Of a stretch of DNA of 64,000 bases, positions 33,928 through 47,138 are shown piece by piece. Source of the stretch: Psilocybe azurescens (Eukaryota > Basidiomycota > Agaricomycetes > Agaricales > Agrocybaceae); the NCBI GenBank assembly GCA_023853785.1, contig JAJIRX010000829.1, forward strand, positions 124,001 to 188,000. The letters run 5' to 3'. Each line of letters opens with the position of its first letter. The first letter of the stretch is position 1. The notes under the pieces are model-generated. The model had not been told where the DNA came from and did no database searches. It saw only the letters and a program-made list of their open reading frames with translations. A program made the position numbers and the translations under genes.

Positions 33928-34988
33928 TGCTGCCTTTGTTTCCTCGACCTCGGCTCAGTCTTGTTCAAAATTATCAACAACCCCTTCGTACGCCATTCGT
34001 TTTAATCTTTTTTGTCCTCGTGCCTTTCTTTTCATTCCTTCATTCCTTCATTCATCACACACACACTACAAGATATTTATCAACAACCATCATCACCATC
34101 TGTCCTTTAGATCTTGCTCGGCCTGGCTGCATTATTCCTCAATTTTTGTTACTGTCGTTCCTTTTTTTTTTTTACCACAACTACCCCAACTTGCATTTTT
34201 TTCTTCCCATTCATAACGAAACATCGCTATCTTATTGCTATCCTCTTGCATCCTTAACGAAATCTTTTGTATATATAATACGCACTGCACTCCTTCTATT
34301 TACGAGTCGATTCCTCACACTGTAGCAATTAGTTCTTGTCTTGTCCAATGTCAATAAATAAATATCATATCTTTTCGAATGAATGCTCATCCGCGCACTC
34401 TTGAGCTTCTCGATATCTCAATATCTGGTATTAATGACTTATTGGAGTGATGAGGGACTCAAAAGAGTGCAAGGGTGTCCAGCTGCCGCGCATATAACAC
34501 GGATCAATCATAACTCGGCACGGAAGCGGCAGGCGGTTATCTGCACGTGCTTGTTGGGCACCAGGCACAACACTCAGCCAAACAAAATCCTCCTTCAATA
34601 CTGTCGTGCCGCATGCACAATTTTCGTCTACGACGCGCTACATGACTACCTCTGAGAGTGCATGTCCCTCTCAAATGATATAAACGCGCTTTGTTTAATG
34701 GCTTCCGTATGTTGGCGCCAGTTTCGCGCCGCAAATTGCGTCTTGGATCCCCGATGCGCCTTGTAAATTGAAATTCTAATAACCCGCTCGTCCGACGTCG
34801 CTCGATCTCAGGACGAACGTTTACCCTCTCTTTCGACGGCGACCAATCAATAACGCGAGACCAGCGATGACGTATATTGTGCAGCGTGCTGACCGAGACG
34901 GAGACAATGGATGAGAGCACATAAGTTTTCGAGCAATTTGAGGGACAAGTCAAACAACCACTTCACACCTTTCCTTTCCTAACGAAAA
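33928..34988. other. 3' flank and promoter region, pyrimidine-rich
   Basis: Positions 33985-34330 are unusually rich in C and T, followed by an AATAAA at about 34352, a candidate polyadenylation signal for the preceding gene. The rest is presumed promoter of the dehydrogenase at 34989. No gene was recognised. Confidence 0.45.
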
Positions 34989-36891
34989 ATGTCAGTCAAC
35001 GTCGACTCCCGAGGCCAAATCATTACTTCTGAGCCAATGACTTTCAAAGGATACGCGTGAGTCTTTTTTAAGTCAATTTGCACATAGCATATCATTGAAA
35101 AAATGGGCATATATATAGCATAGAAGACACGAGCAAATGGACAGACTTCAAACTGATTGAATATCAGCCAAAATCCTTGGGAGACAATGATGTAGACATT
35201 AAAATCGCGTTCTGTGGTGTCTGCGGAACTGATGTTTATGATTTTATCGTCTGGCTTGGTCACCACTTACCCCGTTTTTGCATTAGATCCACACTATCAC
35301 TGGTGGATGGGGAGCACCCATTCTTGTACGCTCTTTCACAGATTTTACAAGGTGTCGTTGGTCGCTGATTAGACACTCTAGCCTGTTATCCCTGGCCACG
35401 AAATTGCTGGCCAAGTCGTCTCCGTTGGGCCTCAAGTTAAAAACATCAAAGTCGGTGACCGCGTTGGTGTCGGGTGAGGGTTACTGTTAATATTTTTGAA
35501 GGCGCACAAAACGCTTACATTGCACGTTCATTTAGCGCCGCGGTCTGTTCATGTAACAAATGCAATTTGTGCAAACATGACAATGAACAATAGTACGTTC
35601 TATCTGCGTCCTCGTTCCATATTCGATTCTCATTGAGGTCGTGTCTACAGCTGCTCCGATCTTGTGTTTACTTATAACGACAAATATAAAGAGGTACGAA
35701 TTCCTGTCTGAGGATTGCTGCGATTTTGTGGCTTATATGGTCAATTAGTGTGGTTCCATTGCTCAAGGAGGATATGCCAATGCTATTCGCGTCAATGAGC
35801 GATTTGTTTTTCCCATCCCTGACGGTCTGAAGCTGGAGGACGCTGCACCCATGTTCTGCGGAGGCCTCACCGTATACTCGCCGCTGGTCAGAAACGGAGC
35901 TGGGTGAGCACATTTACGTGAATGATACTCTACTTAGCCAATTAATGACCTCGAGTAGACCTGGTAAGAAAGTTGGCGTTGTTGGTATCGGTGGATTGGG
36001 GTGAGTTGTCGATGTGAGAAAGTTCCGTTCTTTTTGTTGACCTGGACCTCGTAGTCACTTCGCCCTTCAGTTTGCGAAGGCTCTGGAATGCGACGAGGTC
36101 ATCGCATTTTCGCATTCAAGGAGAAAAGAGGTATTCTATTCTTTCTAGGTCTGTCGATAGTTGTCCTTTCCTCACACGGCCATCAGGAAGACGCCATGAA
36201 ACTCGGCGCCACCAAATTTGTTGCCACTGTTGAAACTGGTTTCGAGATCCCTCTGAAGCATACTTTGGACCTTATCATCGTAAATTTTGTCACTTCATCA
36301 TGGATGATCCAGGTCTAAGCTGACAAATTGATAGTGCACTACCGATGTTGTTTCTGGGATCGCGTTGGATGAATTGATGAGCACCCTCGTACCAGGTGGT
36401 CGTCTCATCATGGTGGCTATCCCAGAGGATAAGCTCCCCGCCGTGTCAAAGGGTGCGTATCATCATCGTCTGCTACCTACAACCCTTCTTAACACATATG
36501 AACTCTGCAGGTACTCTCTTGGCGAGCGGTCTCTATGGTGGTAGCTTGCTGTAAGTCTGGTCGTCTACTTCTCGGTATTCCCGCGGCTTATTTTCTTTTA
36601 TTTTCACAGTGGCAGCAAGAAAGAAGCAGCTGACATGTTGCAACTCGCCTGCGATAAGGGAATCAAGCCTTGGATCGAAATTATACCCAGTGTGTATCGT
36701 CTAGCTTTGTTCCCTTTCATCGAGACTGACCCTAGTGATCAGTGTCTGAAGCTGGCAAAGCTGTACATAATGTTAAGGACGGTCTCCCTAGATATCGCTA
36801 CGTGTTGAAGTGAGTGGTCGACATTTGATTAGTGCATTTGAGTCGCTGATGTCGCTGTTTGAATTACTTCAGGCAAGACATTGACCAATAG
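34989..36891 (+). CDS. Zinc-dependent NADP(H) alcohol dehydrogenase (cinnamyl-alcohol dehydrogenase group)
   Basis: Medium-chain dehydrogenase of about 355 residues, cytosolic. The catalytic zinc site is shown by CGVCGTD and GHE in [12 protein letters not shown]. The structural zinc cysteines are in [10 protein letters not shown] and YCSD. The cofactor-binding glycine motif is [12 protein letters not shown], followed by SHSRRKEEDA, where Ser-Arg residues after the second strand suit NADP(H). The ending is RYRYVLKQDIDQ. About ten short introns all join in frame, so the gene is intact. The family reduces aromatic and aliphatic aldehydes to alcohols. It is the working paralogue of the transposon-split copy at 15420-19400; natural substrates cannot be read from sequence. 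Confidence 0.9.
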
Positions 36892-39800
36892 GGCCAATGT
36901 TACAAGAATACGATCTATTGACATGGTAAATATAATTCAAATATAATTATTAATACTTTGCCCATGCATATGATGATTGGCACCCACCTTTACGCTTCGG
37001 TCCAACACGTGCTTGTTACATTGGGGCAGGGCCACTTGTCCTCTTTCCTAAAATTCTTTCTGCTCTCTTTTATTTCACGTTCTTCAAACGGTGTAAACGG
37101 CGAGCGGACCATTACGATAGTTTGAAATCATTTAGTTGGCGCAGAACATTGACCGCATTGACAAGAATGACCTAGGGGTATGCATCTGGGTAGCCAAAGT
37201 GAGTCTACGACTATAGTAATCTGTGCTTACTTCATCTCCTATCAAAGTACGCTGCGTACCAGTCACCTGGTAGATGGTTAGAGTTTCAGCGCGCATGGTA
37301 ATCGCCGCCCCTGCCAATTACCCAATGCAGTTCTCATCCTGACGATGACGATTAACAGTCCTTTCAACCCCCAAAGAAGACTTGCAGACCCTTGATATTG
37401 CTCTTCGGAGAGGTCGATATTTATCCGCGAAAAGATCGAGCATGGTTATTCCTGGCTGCGCACCTCATTGTCTTTACCCGACCGCTGGTCCTTTTGCTCT
37501 ATTCCAAGGCGATGGAAGGTACTTGTACTCTATGGTCCCCGTTTTGCCTCTGACACTTGTTCATCAAGAGATGCCTCTTGATGAGGTCCTCACAAACCTT
37601 CCATCCTTCATCTTGTTTACGCATTCATATCCTTTCTCCGAGTTTGCTCTGATTTCTCTCTAACATCTATTTACTAATGATATATTTCTGATGTTATTTT
37701 AGACTTTAAGACTTTAAGAGAGCGTTAAGTCCCTTAATGATCGCTTTAATTATACAGTGAACGCTGCCACCATCCTTATTTCTTTTGATTGTAATAGTCC
37801 ATACGAGCATCACCGGAATAAGACGTAAGCCTACCATTCATTCCATTCTCCGATGTTCTGTCATCGCGGTTGTGAAGCATAAGGTGCCCGAATACAGGCC
37901 TATACATGCGAGGCTTCTCCTGACTTCTCTTGACTTTTAGTGGTGCACGGCCCGGTTCTACAAATACATTTACCCCGCATCCAAGTTTGGCGCGAAGATC
38001 ACGTCCGTCATCGGGACTCATCGATCCACCCCCTTGTACTCGCTTGCAGCATCGCGGCACAAAGTGCTAAAATCCGATGCCTCTTCTCCGCGTTATCCTC
38101 GTGGAAATATAAATTATCGAGACCGAAGGATCAACTTCGCGGACGGAACCTGACAACTGTATAGTACGCAACCGTGCTTTCATTCGTGCTTTATATAACT
38201 TGTTAACTGGCTCCTTCATCTCTTGAATGTAGGTTGATGTTTATGGACCATGATTATGGCTCGCACCCACTTTGGCAGTAGCGACTCAGTTCAATCGCCT
38301 TATATTTTGAAATTGAGTTCATGCTGTCCGAGATCACCATTTCCATGCTCCTGCTCGTACAGTCCTTTCTCTACTATGCCTCATTACTGCCTGAAAGCAT
38401 ACGAAGGTGAGAAGCAATTGTTCCTCTCACCTCTCACAAACGACCGATGGTTGATTTACCCCCACCTTAAGCGATACTTAAGGATTAGAGGCAGAAAGGG
38501 AGCTTCAACGTACTCAATATCCTCCCTTGACCGTCGCCCGAAAAACGCTACTCATCAGTAACCAAGTCCATTAAGCCGGTACCATCCTGCTTATTTGGAT
38601 GCTTGCTTAGCAAACCAGCATCGTTCGCACGATCCAGCTGGTTTGCATTGGGTTTGTTCGCGATGGCTGAATCATACAGAGCGGGACCCAGGACACCGCG
38701 CTGGACTGCTTCTCGCGAACCTGCCCAAGGCACCATCTAAACCTATTTCACGCTCTCGTCAAACAATCGCCTTTTCAACCTTCCTTCTTCTACTAGTCCA
38801 ACTTAACCGGACCGCTGCATCTCCGCTGGTACCTTGAGTGCTTCTTACCTTCGCAACACAGGAAGAGAGCAAGAATAAACTCTGTCAAGCACCACCAACA
38901 TACATTGTTCAACATATCGTGTAATTAGCGAACTTTCCTGGACGTGTGCTTTCCCATTGAATACTGAGCCGACGCTTACTTCCAATTCACTTTCAGCTTG
39001 CTTCTTTTCACCTCATCGACTATGTTGGCGAACGGGCGGTCTACGATCTACTGTGTTAGGGAAAGAGCATACCCTCTCGGGCCCCCGCAAACCGATACGT
39101 CCGCAGTGATTGGACCTACTGTATCCATGCGTACCAAGTCCATCTCTAAGTCCGTCCAGTCCCAAAGAATCAAATCGAGCGCCTCCAGGCGTTTCCCCCC
39201 ACATCAGAGGCGCGTCGATAAACGACCTTGCGATTCCTATTGAGTCCGAGAAGAAATGGCGCCAAGACGCTTCAATGGGATATGATTGGCCTTTTGCTGC
39301 TACAGTAGCTTCTTGCCAACTTTCTATCAACTCTGTTCAGTTACCCACGCTGTAAGGCTTGGGTCTGATGAGGATGGGGCGTCTTGTCTGGTAGCCTTAA
39401 GCCAGTCAAAGACCTCCATTGTCGGGCCGGAACTTGGAGCAGACATTCTTGTCAGAAAAGAGCGATTTTGCGGTACTCAGGCCCGCTTTCATCCCGACAT
39501 GGTCGCTATTCTTACTGGGTTTCTCGTTGTTACATGCCCTAGATGGGACTTGATGCAGATTTCAGCGATTTCCTAAAGGGATGAAATGCGCTAGCCATCT
39601 ACCCAGTTACTCCCGTCTGAGATATGAAGTGCTTGCAAGGTTAGACTGATGGTTCAGTCAAATGGATGGATCATCATTACCGAGCCCGTAAGTCTATATC
39701 TTAAGCCTCCAATTACACTTTGCCACGAACGTGAAACCGAACCGACTAGATTGTTTCTAGTCTTCTACTTCCTTCTTAATATCGGATTGACACGGCTCTC

Positions 39801-42800
39801 AGTTAACTGCTCAAGAACTGCATTCGGCCGGGCCTCTCCTAGGTACTGCCTCCCGAATCAAATGGAGGTATGATGGCCTAAGAAATTAACAGTGCAGGAA
39901 GCGCTGAGGGAGGCGTGCGGGACCTCTGGGAAATACAGGAGCCAGAGTTAGGTTGCTGCCGACTGCAGAGTCGGCAGGACTCCACATCCACGTGCTTTGG
40001 GATGCTGAAGCTTCTTTTCTAATGGATACAGGGATGCCGCGGGCGCGATTAATGTCTGCGCTAGGTAGCCAGATAAATATGTCCGAATAACGACTGGGTG
40101 CAGTTGCACGCGTTGTCCAAGAGAGTTCAAGTCGCATGTGGATACGAGCACGAAAGAAGATGTATTGGCAACATTTGTACCGCGGTACGTAAAATTTGAA
40201 CCGTGCAAAGTGTACATATCAGCGGCCATGAACTGGGAAACCCCCCGGTGTCAATGCTCAATGATTCTTCATCGCCGTCGAAATATCTCGGACGCAGAGT
40301 GGAAGAGAAGAAAGGGGAGAAAACATGGAGCTGTGCGAGGCATTTATTATCTCACAGTTGACTATGTGAGTAGCCCTGCATATAGTCAATAACATCATTG
40401 TTTTGGATCCTATCAGGTGCGGACCTCATGCAAACTCCTCAGAGGCCGCACAAGGCTTTCTGCGAATGACATGTCCGCTAGGCACGAACCCTGACTTTCG
40501 TTATAATCGTAGCTGGGTTACGGCGAGTCAAATCAAGCCCTGACCACGTCAATGACATCGCACAGAAAACAGCGGGGACCCGACCTGCTGGGAATTTAAT
40601 CAGGGGTATTTAAGGATGGAAATACTTGGCTTTTCCTTCAAACCGCGGTGTGTTGCAGCACAATAGACTTACGGTAGATGCTCGGTAGTTACTGAGAAAA
40701 AATAAAAGATGCGAACAACTCTTGAGAAAATATCAAAGGGAAGGGAAGTGGTTCATAAGTGTTTTATTGACTAGTTATGCAGATCTAAATTTAACTGCTC
40801 TCTTTTTTTTCTTTTGCATGATTCCATTACGAAGCACAAGGCAGTGGTGGGTAAAGTCCATAGCGAAAATTATCTGAAACCCTTGGATGAGATTCATTTC
40901 GTTCTCATTGTCTAGACCTCCAGTGGCGCTATAGGTTGGAGATTCTCTTCAGACGACATAAATAGACGCCAAGCGATTGGGAGCCCAGGGGATGATATAT
41001 GAACTATGTCAAGTCCCTTGGAAATTGGGCGTTTAAATTTAGAAAGTGTGTGCCATTTCGCGATTCGGATTTTGCGCTCGGAGATAACATGTCCATATGT
41101 GCGGAGCTTGGTTCTTCAGCCCGTGACGCTGATCTTTTTGGGGAATGGTGGAAAAACAACGCTGTGCTCTTGACGTTGGAAATATATCAGTTTCGGTGCA
41201 TGTGCGTGTATATAGGAGCTTGAAACTTTTTGGAAGCTTGATGGGAGTTCTTGGCTCATGTGCAAGCTGAAGGCAGTGTGCCTCGTCCAATTTAAAGTCG
41301 TTCAATCAGCTCTTTGCATAAATGTTCTATTTCGCACTGAATGAAGTTTCGAAGAATGCAATCGTAATTCTGTCGTCATTTACGAGCATTCTAGAGAGCG
41401 CTGATTTCTTGAAAATATCCTATACTTACTAACAGCCAAGTGCTGAGCACTTGTTATCGATTCATCTCAACCCTCGAGATCCGTAGTAATTTTAGCGCCA
41501 TGTAGACACAGTCTCCCCACAAACCGAACGAGCAATCGTTTTATTCTTGTTCAAATACAGGTTCATCAACACTACACGTAGCACGCTGCGCGCAGTGTGC
41601 TTCACACGGAACTTACGAACCATCATCAGATCTGTTCCGCAGGATGCTTGCCTATGCTTGCGAGGGGGCGCTCAATCGCGTATGGCTCCTATCTTGCTAT
41701 CACCCGGAGGCGGAGTCCGACGTACGCATCTGCTCTTTCGAACAGAAAAGTCCCGTGCACTTATTGCAAGTCAACCAAAGTGATAAGAGCTATATGATTC
41801 GATGTCCAGAGATTGGCTCAGGTTAAGAGCCTGACTCTGCCTGACTTCTATCTAGATTGTTTGCAGAGAATTTCCCCGCACGCCAAGGTTATACCTAACG
41901 TCAAGGTAAAACGTCATTCAATGACGTGTTTTGCCAGTACTACGATTTTCATTAACTTGTCATTACCTTGTCATTAGATCACATGTAACGGCAGTATGCA
42001 CTTCGAATTCTGGATATCAATACGTATATTCTCACATCCCACATTTCCATAAGGTCCTCACAGGCCAGCGAGCCAACGGCGAGCCCAAGTCCGAGGATGT
42101 ATTGGTTTAAAGACTGAATGGAACGATCACTCAAAAAGGAACACAAACAAAAACAAAAACAAAAATTTGACAATTTGTTTACTATATACATACATACATA
42201 CATACCGGGCAAGTGTAAGTACTACTTGTTTGGTTACAGTATAACTTTTGAAGTATACTTTGCAATTAAGTACATGTTTCGCGGAGTTGAAAAATCATTG
42301 AAGGAAGTAGATGTCGCCGGCCATGTTGGTCAGTTAGAGTTGGAAATGGAAGAAGGGGTATACAGCGTGATGATGAAGCTTCTTTTGTTTTGTGGCGTTG
42401 GCCTTACTGCGTGCAGCAACGCCGTCTCCGTCGGGTCCTCCATGCTCTCCAATTGCAGAGGGGCGCGAGCCAGCCGATTGGCGATTGGGATTTAAGCATA
42501 AGGCATCCCAGTGGTGGATGGATAGGTAGGGGTCGCGCAAATTTGTGTCATGTGCCATCCTGGTCCGATTCCTTGTCGCGAAGTAGAGTCGCGTGCGCGT
42601 ACGACGATTGGGAAAAACTGCCAATGAACTTGAGATTTGGAAAGCAAAAGAAACAGAAAAAGAAAGAAACAGAAAGATAGGTTGAAGAACAAGATACGGC
42701 ACATTCAAAATGGATGGAAAAAGACTATTGGATACAAGAGAGGTCGAAAAGACGATCATCATCAAGAAAAGAAACGGAATAGCAGGAGGGAAATAGATAG

Positions 42801-43144
42801 ACATTCAAACAAAGAGAAAAAATGGGTGATACAGGAGCCAAGAGGGTCGTCATGAACGATGGTCATTGGGTATCGCCATTGGCATCGAAGTTCGTATTTG
42901 TTTTCGTGACGGTTGTTTGGTCGGTTCGAGGGTGGTGGAGAAGGAGGTTTCATGAGTGCGGCTAGAACTAAAGAAAAAATTTCGTGCCATTTTGAGTTAA
43001 TTTTGGGAGGGGAGGAGGATGAGAGTTGCGGGGGTTGGTTGGTTGACAGCTGGGGAGGAGTGCCAACTTGTTTCGTGCCAACGTCGATAAAAAAAGGGAT
43101 GGATGGGTGCACGACGACGGCCGCACCGAAGCAGCCAAAAAGCA
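36892..43144. other. 6.2-kb stretch without a supportable gene
   Basis: Open frames are short (none above about 125 codons), overlap each other on both strands and show no domain or consistent splicing. A (CATA)n microsatellite lies at about 42186-42204. Positions 42120-42180 and 42630-42900 are purine-rich. Old, fully eroded insertions may be present but nothing could be identified. Confidence 0.45.
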
Positions 43145-46100
43145 TCACGTCTGCATACCCAGACCGCTAAACACAGCCAGCGCATCGTCGTCCTGCGTCT
43201 CTTCCTTCAGCTTCGTCCCATTGACCGTGACGCCGCCCGTCCCATGCTCGCCCGCACGGCGACTGACGCCCCGCGTGCGGCCGCGCTCCTTCCCCGCCAC
43301 GTCGTCCACATCCATGCCGCCCTCGTCCGGCCCCTGCCCCTGCCCCTGCTCGTCCTGCTCGTCCACGTCCTCATCGCCCTCCGCCATATCGAGCCCCATC
43401 ATGTCGCCCATGCCCATGCCCATGCCGCCAAACCCGCCCATGCCGCCCATGCCCATGCCGTCCTCGTCGTCGCCCTCCGGCATGCTCGGCAGCCCGCCGC
43501 CGCCGCTGTACCCGAACTCGTCGTGCAGCATCATCTCGTGGTCCTCGTGGGTGTCGCCGTTGCGGTGCCCGTGCCCGTTGAGCGTCGCGTTCTTCGTTTT
43601 ATGGCTCGCGGAGTTTTCCGCCGGGGGGCGAGGATGCCGAGTGCTGCTGCTGCTCGCCGGCCTCGGAGCCTGCGCCGCTCGAGCCGCCCCTGTATGATTT
43701 GAGCTCCTGCTCGAGCTCGCGGTTCCGCGCGCCTTGCGCTGTGACGAGTTGTTGGAGGTATCTGGAGGCGACATGTGATGCGTGAGTAGGATGAAAGTAA
43801 AAGGGTCGGTGAGAGATGGAAGACAGAAAAATAGCAATCAAAACAAAAACATCCAGAAAAAGGTGGGCGAAAGCAGAGCAGATTAGGCCATAAGCTAGCA
43901 AGCAAATCGTCCTCTCCCAATTAAAAAAAGAAAGAAAGAAAAAAGAAAGCAATGATGTCCCCAAACCCCTGTCCTCCTCCCACCCAAAACCACAAAAAAA
44001 CCAAAAAAAGAACAACCACCCACCTAATATACTCAACGCTCTTCCGCAGAATCATGCCCTTGTTCGCCTTGACCACGCCGCCCTCCTCCGCGCCCGCTCC
44101 TCCTCCTCCGTTTTCCTCCTTGATGCCCGCGTCCTTCGACTCCTTCTTCTCGCCGAGGGGCAGCGGGAGGAGCGGGGCTCCGCAGGACGACGCGGGGTCG
44201 CCCGAGCTGGAGTCGGGCCCGATGCCGCCTGGCGATCCGGCGTGCGCTGAGGGCGAGCCTGGAAAGTTATGCATTGATGAGCACTGCGCTGCACTGAAAC
44301 GAAACGACACGATGGGAAAAAAGGGAACGAGAATCGAGACTAAAAAAAGCGTAGAAACACTCAGAATGACGAGATGATGCGCACTGCGCCGAAACCATAC
44401 GATGCGAAAAGGAGAACGCGCAAAAAAGCGCAAAAACAACGAAAAACCAACGCAAAAAAGAAAGAAAGAAAGAAAAGAACGCACCGCCCCCGCCCCCACC
44501 ATCAAGCATGCACTCCGGGATCAGCGTCGCCAATTCACTGATCTTCTCGTTGATATTATCCCTCCTCCGGCGCTCGACCGCGTTGTGGCTCTCGCGGCGG
44601 CGGCGGCGCTTCTCGTTCGCGAGGAGCGACTGCTTGTCGCCGCCCGCCGCCCCGCCTCCTCCTGCCGCTGTGCCTGCGGAGGTTGCAGACGCGCTGCCGC
44701 CGCCGCCTGAAGCGGCCAGGGCTGCAGAGGCGGCGTTACCGCCGCCGCCGGACGCAGTGGGCGACGTCGCCCCCGCGCCTGCGCCCGTCGGCGTCGTCCC
44801 CCGCCCGCCTACACCGCTCAGCCCAGCGGACGGCAGCGACGACGGCGACAACGGTCCCACCACCCCCACCCCTGCTCCGGCGCCCGCACCTGAGCCTGTG
44901 AGCCGACCCATATTCATGCCCATGCCCATGCCCATCGCGACGGGCCCGAGCGCGCCCATCAGTGGGGAGCCCATCATGCCCACACCCATGCCCATGCCCG
45001 CGGAGGCGGAGGCGGAGGCGATGGAGGGCACGGAGCTCGGGGGCGTCATCGTGTACTGCTGGCTCTGGCTCTGGTTCTGGTTCTGCACCTGCGATTGGGA
45101 CGACTGCGATTGGGACTGATGCGACTGGGTGTACGCGCCCAGTCCATAATCCATCATCGGCGACTTCGGTCCATGGCCATGGCCATGCGACAGCGAGTGC
45201 GAATGCGAGTGGCCATGCCCATGCCCATGCAGGGACGACGAGTGCAGGGACGACGAGTGCAACGACGACGAATGGTGCCCATGCGGGGACTGCAGCGCAA
45301 AGTCCAGGGGCTTGCTGATCCCGATGCCGAGCGACAGCGAGTGGCTATGACTATGACTATGACTGTGTCCGTGCGCACCATGTCCCGATTGCGAGTGGAT
45401 GCCGCCGTACTGTGCCCCGTGCCCGTGGATGGGCGAGTGCAGGGACGAGACGGGCGGGAGGCTTAGCCCGCCGCTCCCGTTCCCGTTTGCACCCGAGTTC
45501 GAATTCGAATTGGAGGCGCCGTTGCCGTTGCCGATGTTCTCAGCGACAGACGACGAGGGCGGGGAGAGCGAGAACGGAGTGTATTGATTATTATGCGAGT
45601 GGGAGTGGGAGTGGGAATGTGAGTGGGAATGCGGCGAGTGCGAGAGGTGCGGGAGCGGGTGGGTGTCTGCGGGTGTTGGGAGGGAGTATTCGGATGCTCT
45701 GTTTGGGTTTTTGGGGGAGAGGGAGGGGGAGATGTGGTTAGTTAGGATTTTTGAAAGATAAGATGAACAGATGGATGGATGGTGTGATAAATTAAATTGA
45801 TGCGATTAGATTAAGAAGGCAGATAGATGGATGGGATGAATGGGCGCTGGAAGCGAACAAGCAAAGTCCACATCCAATCTATCTAATCATCCATCGAACG
45901 CCCCCTGCCCAACTGAATCGACAGAATCAATAGCACGAGCACAAAGGGGAAAAAAGAAGCAACAGAGCACGAACAAAGCCAAAGAGAAAGAAACACTCAC
46001 GAGCTCTGCCCACTAACAAACCACCCCTGCCCCTGCCCTTGCTGTCCCTGCTGCTGCTGCTGTTGCTGTGCGCGCGCCGAGCCCGGGATCACAATCGCAT

Positions 46101-47138
46101 GCGGCCGCCCATGGTGATGGTGGTGCCCAAACGGCGGCGGCGACGTGCTGCTCACGCTATTATTCCTCCTTGTCCGCGTCGTGCGCGCCGGGCCGATCGA
46201 GCCCCCGTTCCCATCCTTCGCGGTGGAGGTAGACGACGTGGACACGGACGAGCTGGACGAGGTGTGCGGGTTCGGCGGGCGCGAGCGCGAGCGGGATGCG
46301 CGCGCGTTCGCATTTGCGTTGGAGGAGGCGGGGTCGTTGGAGGAGGAGGCGGACGAGGACCCGAGGATGGGCGAGTTGATGCTGTGGATCGGGGACGGCG
46401 TGTGTCGGCTCCCGTTCCCAGCGCCTACGTTGAACGTGTGGAACGCCGAGGGCGGGGCGCCGTTCCCGCTTCCATTCCCATTATTGCTGCTGCTATTCCC
46501 ACCGGCACCGCCAGGCGAGCCGACGGGGTGCGGCTCGTACCGCAGCGACGAGTTGAGCGCGGGCAGCGTCGAGTTGAACTGGTACGACGACGGCTGGGAG
46601 CCCGGGCCCGCGTGGTGCGGCGCTCCGTGCGCACCATGGTTATGATTATGGCTGTGGCTGTGGCTGTGGCTGCTGTGCGGCGCCGAGATATCGAAGATGT
46701 TGTGGGTGGTGCCGGCGCCGTAGCGGTGCTGCTCGGGCTCGTACTGCGCGGAGGAGGCGGAGGTGGAGGTGGCGGAGGTGGATGTGACGGATGCGGAGGT
46801 GGGGGCGGCGATCGATCGCCCATGAGGGAGGCGAGCTCGTCAAAGTCCATCGCGGGGTGTTGCTGGTGGTGGTCCGTCGAGTACTTGCGGGCGCTGGTTT
46901 AGATGTAAAAAGGTGAGAAAGAGGAAGAGGAAGAAGAGTAAGTACAAGAAAGGGGAGGATGGAAGGAAGAGCAGGGCACGCACGTATCGGAGATGTAAGT
47001 ATGGGGCGGCATGTTGAAGATATCGTTGAATGACGAATGGTCTGTGGAGGGGTTGCCGGCCACAGCGGTAGGATCAGGCGAGAACCCTTCCTGCCGAATC
47101 TGCGGGGGCTTGTACGACGAGCTCGAGAAGAACGACAT
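43145..47138 (-). CDS. bHLH-zipper transcription factor with long low-complexity regions
   Basis: Probable nuclear DNA-binding regulator. Exons: 47138 to about 46990; about 46894 to 46007; about 45700 to 44500; 44258 to about 44023; about 43770 to 43145. The basic region and helix 1 read RRRRESHNAVERRRRDNIN to LATLIPE, with the His, Glu and Arg typical of E-box binders. Helix 2 is MILRKSVEYIRYLQQLV, continuing into a coiled coil (ARNRELEQELKSY). About 65 low-complexity residues lie in the loop, and an intron of 241 nt splits it. The rest is rich in Pro, His-Ser, Met-Gly and Gln repeats. Two frame breaks: one base missing near 46745-46760, between the polyproline run and QYEPEQHRYG; one base extra in the G6 run 43623-43628. 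The end at 43145 (GLGMQT) assumes both corrections. Targets unknown. Confidence 0.8.

Noticed and set aside
43068..45741. Long plus-strand open frames of 100-209 codons
   Set aside because: They are antisense shadows of the GC-rich bHLH gene, whose minus-strand frames carry the bHLH domain and join over introns.
46039..46902. Plus-strand open frame of 287 codons rich in Arg, Gly and Val
   Set aside because: Antisense shadow of bHLH exon 2; its composition only reflects the GC-rich low-complexity coding strand.
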